A DNA stretch of 36,344 nucleotides, from the NCBI GenBank assembly GCA_002311645.1, contig DBYW01000006.1, forward strand, positions 1 to 36,344, read 5' to 3'. Both the position numbers and the translations under genes were made by a program. The notes under the pieces were generated by a model that saw only the letters and a list, made by a program, of their open reading frames with translations, did not search any database and had not been told where the DNA came from. This document shows, piece after piece, positions 31,354 through 36,344 of the stretch (the stretch's first letter is position 1; every line of letters begins with the position of its first letter). Source of the stretch: Bacteroidales bacterium UBA1176 (GTDB taxonomy: Bacteria > Bacteroidota > Bacteroidia > Bacteroidales > WCHB1-69).

Positions 31354-31914
31354 TTATTGAAGTTTTTTCTTCAAAGTGTTCACGAATCTCTCCTTGAACT
31401 CTTTGTTGATGGCTTCAGAGGTCTCTTCCCAATCCTCAACAATCTCCTTAGCTTCTTTCTTTTCCTTGCCTTTCAAGGTACCGCTGTTGAGCTGACGGGA
31501 GGCGTTTTCGTATTCCTCGATTCTCTCGTCGTATGCCTTAACCTCTTTGTTGGTTCCATAACCGCTGTAAACATTGATGGTATAGAAATTGTTTCCTAAA
31601 ACCGTCACATGGTCGCCGTCAATCTTAAAGATCGCATCCATCTGGAAGTTCTCGACGAAGCCGCCAGCGAATGGATTATAGGCAACTTTCACATTCATGA
31701 CAATCTCAGCTTTCACAAGCGTGTCGTTGTCAACCTTGATTTCGGCAGATTGCGTTGAGGTGTTGAATGTGTTCAACAAATTGACCACTTTGCGGTGTGC
31801 ATTTTCGGTAGTGTACTCATCTCTGAAAACGTAGGTTCCGTCTTCCTGAGTGAATTGAGAGAAACCAGTCGCACAAATCAATCCCAGTGCGAGTGTCAAA
31901 AATAATTTTTTCAT
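31354..31914 (-). CDS. Secreted protein of unknown function, DUF4468-like
   Basis: A 186-residue exported protein. The signal peptide is MKKLFLTLALGLICATGFSQ. The middle (DEYTTENAHRKVVNLLNTFNTSTQSAEIKVDNDTLVKAEIVMNVKVAYNPFAG...MDAIFKIDGDHVTVLGNNFYTI) resembles the DUF4468 beta-rich fold seen in Bacteroidota periplasmic proteins. The C-terminus is a charged helix (EYENASRQLNSGTLKGKEKKEAKEIVEDWEETSEAINKEFKERFVNTLKKKLQ). The family assignment is tentative. The upstream leader carries a 12-bp direct repeat and a hairpin. Confidence 0.75.
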   Translation of the reverse strand: MKKLFLTLALGLICATGFSQFTQEDGTYVFRDEYTTENAHRKVVNLLNTFNTSTQSAEIKVDNDTLVKAEIVMNVKVAYNPFAGGFVENFQMDAIFKIDGDHVTVLGNNFYTINVYSGYGTNKEVKAYDERIEEYENASRQLNSGTLKGKEKKEAKEIVEDWEETSEAINKEFKERFVNTLKKKLQ

Positions 31915-31969
31915 TTCAATAAATTTAAGTTAGTACTAATTTCAATAAATAGGTTTTTCGGAAAAAACC
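31913..31969. repeat. 12-bp direct repeat and hairpin upstream of the secreted-protein gene
   Basis: ATTTCAATAAAT occurs at 31913-31924 (covering part of the start codon) and again at 31939-31950. Just beyond it, GGTTTTT-CGGA-AAAAACC (31952-31969) can form a 7-bp hairpin. No TAnnTTTG box was found for this gene. Confidence 0.45.
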
Positions 31970-32026
31970 GATTGTGTCTGAATAAAAATATGCAAAAAAG
32001 TTTAAAAGCCGAGATTTTATTCTTAA

Positions 32027-32536
32027 CTATTTTTTCTTCAGTTTGCCAAACAAGCCTCCCAAGATTTTTCCTGCAGCGGAAGTAGCAGTTGAACTGGAAC
32101 TGGAGCTGGCACCGCCAAGCAGACCGCCGAGCAGACCGCCCAAATTGCCAACAGAGAAATTCCCATTACCCAACACAGACAACAAATTGGGTGCCACGGC
32201 AGCCAGAATGTTGGAAACCTGCTCATTGGAAGTGCTAGTCTGGGATGACAAACCCGAAACGACAGAACCGAGGTTGCCGCCGAAAATCTTTTTCAGGATC
32301 TTCATACCGTCCTCTATGTTAAGCCCCAGAGCCTGGCCTGCGTGGTCGCTGAGCGCCTGGCTGAGTGCGGATGCCCCGGCGGATGTGGATGCATTGGAAT
32401 GCATGGCGCTTATGAATTTAGGAATGGCCGCCTTGATGACAGATACGATTTTGTTAGTATCAATGTTAAACTTTTTACTGATTTCTCCAATAAGGTTGTT
32501 GCCTGTGAGAGAGGAAATAATATTGTTCAGATCCAT
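32027..32536 (-). CDS. DUF937-family small protein
   Basis: A 169-residue protein without a signal peptide. The N-terminal half (MDLNNIISSLTGNNLIGEISKKFNIDTNKIVSVIKAAIPKFISAMH) and the central repeat-like helices match the DUF937 pattern. The C-terminal third is very rich in Gly, Leu and Ser (NLGGLLGGLLGGASSSSSSTATSAAGKILGGLFGKLKKK). Its function is not known. It has its own promoter box and diverges from the beta-barrel gene at 32695. Confidence 0.78.
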   Translation of the reverse strand: MDLNNIISSLTGNNLIGEISKKFNIDTNKIVSVIKAAIPKFISAMHSNASTSAGASALSQALSDHAGQALGLNIEDGMKILKKIFGGNLGSVVSGLSSQTSTSNEQVSNILAAVAPNLLSVLGNGNFSVGNLGGLLGGLLGGASSSSSSTATSAAGKILGGLFGKLKKK

Positions 32537-32571
32537 AATTTAATTTTTTTAAGGTTTACATTATAATTGTG

Positions 32572-32579
32572 CAAAAATA
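32572..32579 (-). promoter_or_regulatory. Bacteroidota -7 promoter box for the DUF937 gene
   Basis: The minus strand reads TATTTTTG, matching TAnnTTTG, about 36 bp before the ATG at 32536. Confidence 0.6.
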
Positions 32580-32602
32580 ATAAAAAATACGACATTAGAT
32601 AC

Positions 32603-32610
32603 TATATTTG
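32603..32610 (+). promoter_or_regulatory. Bacteroidota -7 promoter box for the beta-barrel gene
   Basis: TATATTTG matches TAnnTTTG. The leader to the ATG at 32695 is about 80 nt and AT-rich. No riboswitch was seen in it. Confidence 0.55.
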
Positions 32611-32694
32611 TTTTTTTTATTATAATGGCCCCTTCTACAATTTATTCGTCATATATACGTTAATAAAAATCATTGCTCTAAAAACGCGTTTTTT

Positions 32695-35151
32695 ATGAAG
32701 AAACTGTTCTACTTTTTCCTGCTGATCACGCTGACAAATCTCCTTTCCGCACAGAGCCGTTACGACCTTACGGGCACTTTGGTGGATTCCCTCAACAATG
32801 AGAAGGTGCAGTTTGCCACCATCATGCTGTTGACCCCGGACTCCACCACGCAGATGGTAGACAAGTCCATATCCGACGCACAGGGCAAATTCCAGATATC
32901 CAACATTCTGGAGGGCGAATACCGGTTCGTGGCCACATTAGTCGGGTATGAGCGGGTGAATATCCCGGTGATTGTCGGTGGGGAGTCCAAGACCATCGAT
33001 TTGGGCGACATCCCGATGCACAAGACCAGCACCGACTTGCAGGAAGTGCAGATTATTGGGGAGAAACCCGTCTATATGGTGGATGGCGAGAAGACGCTCT
33101 ACAATGTCTCCGAAGACCCCACGATGCAGTCGGGCACGGCGGCGGACGCCTTGCAGAACGCTCCCGGCGTGGAGGTGGATGTGGAGGGCAACGTGACACT
33201 GCGCGGCGTTTCATCCGTGGAAATCTGGATTAACGACAAGCCCTCCAACATGAACGCCGAGGCACTCAAGAACTTCATCCAACAGATGCCCGCCGGCAGC
33301 ATTGAGAAGATAGAGGTCATCACGAACCCTTCCGCACGATACAGTGCGCAAGGTTCCGGTGGCATCATCAATATTGTTACCACCTCTAAAATCAAGAAAA
33401 ACAGTTTCTTGAGTTTTGGCGTCCGCGGTTCCTCCAATCCTGACGTCACTCCCTTCATCTCCTATGTCTATGCCAACGAGAAGTTTTCCATCAGCACCTA
33501 CCTCAACTACTCCTATGGCATCAATAAAAACCACAGCGAATCTTTTGGCACTATCTTTAATGATGCAGGCGACATCTCCAGCAATACCCGTAGCATCAAC
33601 CAGTTTCGGCAACAATCGCATAGTTTGGGGGTTTACATCAACGGTTCTTATACTCCTGACACTGTGAACAGCCTATACTTCTGGGCGGGGACTTATCCCA
33701 GTTTCTCCGGTCATGCCTATTCGGATTCCACCTATTATCGGGAATACATCTACAATCCGGGCGACCGTTCCTACTTTAGCGGTGAAACTTCCAAAAGTTT
33801 GAGTGCCGGTGGTTATGGCGGTCTTTGGTATGAACACAAATTTAACAGCAAGGGTCACAAAATCAGTGCAGACGTGAGTTTCTGGACTTGGGGAAGCAAG
33901 AGCGAAGGCGACCAAATTCGCGACTATCTTTTTATGGATTATTTGGATAAGAATAAAAAATATGATCACAAGTACCGTATGTTGGGGCTTGACGCTTCTG
34001 TGGACTACACCATTCCCTACCATAAGGACGGGGAGATTCAAATGGGCGTGTCGGGAGACTATAATCCTCGTTTGAATTATTATCGGGTCGACACATTGGT
34101 GTTTTCTACGGGTGAGTATGGAATGGATGGCCTGCGATCCAAGGATGTGCGGGCGCACAATGGCAGTGTTGACGCCTACGTCACGCTGCAGCACCGTTTC
34201 GGCGGCTTCACACTCAAGGGAGGTCTGCGCACAGAGTATGAGATTTACAGTCTGCAGATGCTCAACTCGCCCGCTGACAACGTGCACAAGGGCTATGTGG
34301 GGCTTTATCCTTCCCTCCACCTGAGCTACCGCACCAAGAACATGCACAACTTCAAGCTCAGCTACACGCGTCGCGTGAACAATCCCGACGGTGACGATCT
34401 CACAACCTACATGGATTACGGCGAGGACGGGTACAGCACTGGAAATCCTGATTTGCGGCAGACGTTCACCAATTCCATAGAGGCGGGTTGGACCAAGTAC
34501 ATCAACAAGTTCGGCAACATCGGCATCAATGCCTGGTTCAAGAACAGCAAGGATGAGTTCAGCACGCAGTCGGATGTGGCCTACAGTCCTTTCTTCGGAC
34601 GCATTGTTTCATTCTCTATGCCAGTTAACGCCGGCAAGTCGCTCAACACCGGCGCCGAACTCAACGTGATGTACCGGCTCAAGGCCTTTATGAACATCCG
34701 TTTCTATGCCAATATGTATTATATGAAATCCTCATTCCAGTTCCGCAACGAGGCCGAGCCCTACAAGGTGGACAACCTCGGATACAGCTTCCGCCTCAAC
34801 TTCTGGGCCAAGCTTTGGAAAGTGTTGGAGGTGAATGCCTCGGCGAACTACAGTTCCAAGAGCGTTTCGATGTTCACGGTCACGCGCCCGCGTTATAGCA
34901 TCGATGCCGGCCTGCGTGCCGAGTTCTGGAAGCGTCGCATCTCCATCCATTTGGATGTGCATGACATCTTCAACTGGAACAGGATGGGCACAGACATCAA
35001 CAGCCCCTATTACACGGTCAACAGCACCACATGGAGCAGTTGGATGGGCCGCAGCATCCGTGCCGGCATCACCTTCAAGTTCGGCAAGATGGAATTAGAG
35101 GGCGCACAGGCACAAGCCCAAGGCGGTGGAGGCCAAGGGATGGGGAATTAA
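32695..35151 (+). CDS. TonB-linked outer-membrane beta-barrel protein
   Basis: An 818-residue outer-membrane protein. The signal peptide (1-20, ending LLSAQ) is followed by a carboxypeptidase-regulatory-like beta-sandwich at about 22-105 (DLTGTLVDSLNNEKVQFATIMLL). A plug domain at about 110-230 follows (VYMVDGEKTLYNVSEDPTMQSGTAADALQNAPGVEVD, then IEKIEVITNPSARYSAQGSGGIINIVT). The rest is a barrel of alternating aromatic-rich strands of the OMP_b-brl_3 type. The tail EGAQAQAQGGGGQGMGN is low-complexity. No SusD-like partner is adjacent, so it is not a glycan PUL pair. The ligand is unknown. It converges with the DUF3109 gene. Confidence 0.92.
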   Translation: MKKLFYFFLLITLTNLLSAQSRYDLTGTLVDSLNNEKVQFATIMLLTPDSTTQMVDKSISDAQGKFQISNILEGEYRFVATLVGYERVNIPVIVGGESKTIDLGDIPMHKTSTDLQEVQIIGEKPVYMVDGEKTLYNVSEDPTMQSGTAADALQNAPGVEVDVEGNVTLRGVSSVEIWINDKPSNMNAEALKNFIQQMPAGSIEKIEVITNPSARYSAQGSGGIINIVTTSKIKKNSFLSFGVRGSSNPDVTPFISYVYANEKFSISTYLNYSYGINKNHSESFGTIFNDAGDISSNTRSINQFRQQSHSLGVYINGSYTPDTVNSLYFWAGTYPSFSGHAYSDSTYYREYIYNPGDRSYFSGETSKSLSAGGYGGLWYEHKFNSKGHKISADVSFWTWGSKSEGDQIRDYLFMDYLDKNKKYDHKYRMLGLDASVDYTIPYHKDGEIQMGVSGDYNPRLNYYRVDTLVFSTGEYGMDGLRSKDVRAHNGSVDAYVTLQHRFGGFTLKGGLRTEYEIYSLQMLNSPADNVHKGYVGLYPSLHLSYRTKNMHNFKLSYTRRVNNPDGDDLTTYMDYGEDGYSTGNPDLRQTFTNSIEAGWTKYINKFGNIGINAWFKNSKDEFSTQSDVAYSPFFGRIVSFSMPVNAGKSLNTGAELNVMYRLKAFMNIRFYANMYYMKSSFQFRNEAEPYKVDNLGYSFRLNFWAKLWKVLEVNASANYSSKSVSMFTVTRPRYSIDAGLRAEFWKRRISIHLDVHDIFNWNRMGTDINSPYYTVNSTTWSSWMGRSIRAGITFKFGKMELEGAQAQAQGGGGQGMGN

Positions 35152-35166
35152 GAATTAAGAATTATT
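35146..35166. repeat. Three 7-bp tandem units between convergent genes
   Basis: AATTAAG, AATTAAG, AATTATT in tandem. The tract includes the stop codons of both convergent genes (35149-35151 and 35162-35164). It has the same period as the tract at 1237-1341, with a different unit. Confidence 0.6.
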
Positions 35167-35737
35167 CTTGGTTGGGGTTTTCCACAAGATTGCACAATTT
35201 CTCGTACCATTCGTGGCCGAAGGCACGCTCCAACGGCTCCTTCAGGAAACGGTAGGCAGGCAGTTTCAGTTCTTCCCCTTTTGTGCAGGCGCACTGGCAA
35301 ATATCCCAGTGATGGAAATTCAGAGCCGTGTACTTGCCCACCTTGCTGGCCCGGATGGGATACAGATAGCAAGATATGGGCTTCCGGAAGGGGATTTCCC
35401 CGTTGAGGAAAGCCTTCTCGATGGCGCACATTGCCGTATCGCCTTCGTGACAGACGAAAACACAATCTTTTCCATTCCCGAGGAGCGGTGTCTCGAACTC
35501 GCCCCAGCCGTTGAGCACCACCGGCTCGCTGGCGGCCTCCACAACGGCAATGCCCTCGTCTGACATATACTTCCGGAAAACAGGATAGTATTCGCTCAGG
35601 TCGCCCACCTCTTCGGGACGCAACGGTGCCCCCGCGTCGCCCTCCACGCAACACATTCCTTTGCAGACGGCTAAATCGCAGCAAAAGCATTTGTCGATCA
35701 ACTCATCGGAAACCAACACATCATCCACTATCAACAT
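35162..35737 (-). CDS. DUF3109 family cysteine-rich protein
   Basis: A 191-residue cytosolic protein rich in cysteine. The N-terminus has KCFCCDLAVCKGMCCVEGD (C17, C19, C20, C25, C29, C30). Later clusters are CVFVCHEGDTAMC, CYLYP and ICQCACTKG. This arrangement matches DUF3109, a family related to YkgJ-type zinc/iron-chelating proteins. A bound metal or Fe-S cluster is likely, but no reaction is established. It is downstream of tnaA on the same strand but separated by a strong terminator. No TAnnTTTG box was recognised before it. Confidence 0.88.
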   Translation of the reverse strand: MLIVDDVLVSDELIDKCFCCDLAVCKGMCCVEGDAGAPLRPEEVGDLSEYYPVFRKYMSDEGIAVVEAASEPVVLNGWGEFETPLLGNGKDCVFVCHEGDTAMCAIEKAFLNGEIPFRKPISCYLYPIRASKVGKYTALNFHHWDICQCACTKGEELKLPAYRFLKEPLERAFGHEWYEKLCNLVENPNQE

Positions 35738-35758
35738 AGTCGTATCGTTTTTGGGGTT

Positions 35759-35792
35759 AAAAAAACGGCTTGCCGTGGTTCGGCAAGCCGTT
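35759..35792 (-). terminator. Rho-independent terminator of tryptophanase
   Basis: AACGGCTTGCCG and CGGCAAGCCGTT form a perfect 12-bp stem with loop TGGTT. On the minus strand it runs into seven T residues (35759-35765, partly within the stem end). A smaller GCCC-TGAC-GGGC hairpin (35795-35806) precedes it. Confidence 0.9.
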
Positions 35793-35816
35793 CTGCCCTG
35801 ACGGGCGGGTATAGTA

Positions 35817-36344
35817 TTATTTCAGTCTCTTGAACTGGCAGGTGAAGTGGCGCATCAGCTCGGCTTCCCACGTAATCTCAAGACCGCGCTTGATGGTATC
35901 GCGACGGTCGTACACGTTTTTCAAGGCTGCGGCGATGACATCCATGTGGTTGTTGGTATAGACGCGGCGCGGGATGCAGAGGCGCACGAAGTCGTTGCCA
36001 CCGAAGCGGTTCTCGCGGGTCACCGGGTCGCGGTCGGCCAGCACATAGCCGATTTCACAGGCGCGGATGCCAGCTTCGAGATAGAGCTCGCACGTGAGCG
36101 TCTGGGCCGGAAATTCCTCCTTCGGAATGTTGGTCAGGACCTTGTCAGCATCCACGAAGATGGCGTGGCCACCGGCAGGACGCTGATAAGGAATGCCGTA
36201 CTCGTCGAGTTTGTCAGCCAGATACTGGACCTGTTTGATACGGGTTTCCACCATATCGAACTCGATGTTCTCCTTCAGGCCAACGGCCAGAGCGTCCATA
36301 TCACGTCCGTTCATACCGCCGTAGGTCAGGAAGCCCTCGAAGGG
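35817..36344 (-). CDS. tnaA: Tryptophanase, C-terminal part (cut by window edge)
   Basis: The last 175 residues of a PLP-dependent beta-eliminating lyase; the frame is open to the window edge (PFEGFLTYGGMNGRD...). Tryptophanase cleaves tryptophan to indole, pyruvate and ammonia. AGGHAIFVDADKVLTNIPKEEFPAQTLTCELYLEAGIRACEIG matches TnaA closely. The residue after ACE is Ile, as in tryptophanase, whereas tyrosine phenol-lyase has Arg there, so tryptophanase is favoured. FVRLCIPRRVYTNNHMDVI and the final LMRHFTCQFKRL are family-typical. The PLP lysine and the start lie outside the window. A terminator follows the stop. Confidence 0.92.
   Translation of the reverse strand, partial: PFEGFLTYGGMNGRDMDALAVGLKENIEFDMVETRIKQVQYLADKLDEYGIPYQRPAGGHAIFVDADKVLTNIPKEEFPAQTLTCELYLEAGIRACEIGYVLADRDPVTRENRFGGNDFVRLCIPRRVYTNNHMDVIAAALKNVYDRRDTIKRGLEITWEAELMRHFTCQFKRLK

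Noticed and set aside
32695..35151. SusC-like glycan receptor as the identity of the beta-barrel protein.
   Set aside because: No SusD-like gene is next to it, the length is shorter than usual for SusC, and the barrel is of the OMP_b-brl_3 type.
35817..36344. Tyrosine phenol-lyase as the identity of the right-edge lyase.
   Set aside because: The substrate-selecting position after ACE is Ile, as in tryptophanase, and the PAGGHAIFVDADKVL...CELY stretch is closer to TnaA.
1..36344. CRISPR arrays, insertion sequences, integrases and phage genes.
   Set aside because: Looked for on both strands; no spaced direct repeats, transposase motifs or recombinase-like proteins were found.

Overview
The window is chromosomal DNA from a member of the Bacteroidota, most likely Bacteroidales. 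The evidence is the repeated TAnnTTTG promoter box (13 good copies upstream of genes), type IX secretion (T9SS) C-terminal sorting domains, Bacteroidota-restricted families (DUF4270, a BtuG-like YncE lipoprotein, DUF3109, TonB-linked beta-barrel proteins), and a C-minus type S14 in a Bacteroidota-type ribosomal block. Tryptophanase, an ADP-forming acyl-CoA synthetase and a radical SAM activase fit an anaerobic, amino-acid-fermenting or gut-type lifestyle. Species cannot be named from the sequence.

Layout. 1-1.6 kb: the 5' end of a tRNA, ychF and a NifU-domain protein, all on the minus strand, with an unusual 7-bp periodic repeat between the two proteins. 1.7-4.5 kb: a FecCD-type permease translationally coupled to uvrC. 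4.57-8.2 kb: a cobalamin riboswitch followed by a three-gene operon, made of a BtuG-like surface lipoprotein and two T9SS-secreted proteins, closed by a strong terminator. 8.3-14.6 kb: a MATE exporter, tRNA-Leu(GAG), then an operon of a GT5 N-terminal-domain protein, a DUF4270 lipoprotein, a second MATE exporter and hflX. 14.6-18.8 kb: a metallo-beta-lactamase-fold lipoprotein, xseA and mscL on the minus strand, then a DUF819 membrane protein. 18.85-24.5 kb: thirteen ribosomal protein genes, rplV to rpsE, on the minus strand. The block has its own promoter and terminator and is detached from the usual neighbours at both ends. 24.7-27.3 kb: a ROK-like kinase, a radical SAM activase and a TonB-C-terminal protein with an N-terminal cysteine cluster. 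27.3-31.3 kb: a phosphosugar mutase and an ADP-forming acyl-CoA synthetase. 31.3-36.3 kb: a small secreted protein, a DUF937 protein, a large TonB-linked beta-barrel protein, a DUF3109 protein, and the C-terminal part of tryptophanase running off the right edge.

The most interesting system is the riboswitch-controlled operon at 4.57-8.2 kb. It couples cobamide sensing to a BtuG-like lipoprotein and two T9SS cargo proteins. One cargo carries a duplicated module with a conserved GYRWDG core. Neither cargo protein has an assigned role that I can name, so both are candidates for new extracellular cobamide-binding or cobamide-scavenging factors. The detached ribosomal block is the second most notable feature.

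No insertion sequence, phage gene or CRISPR array was seen.
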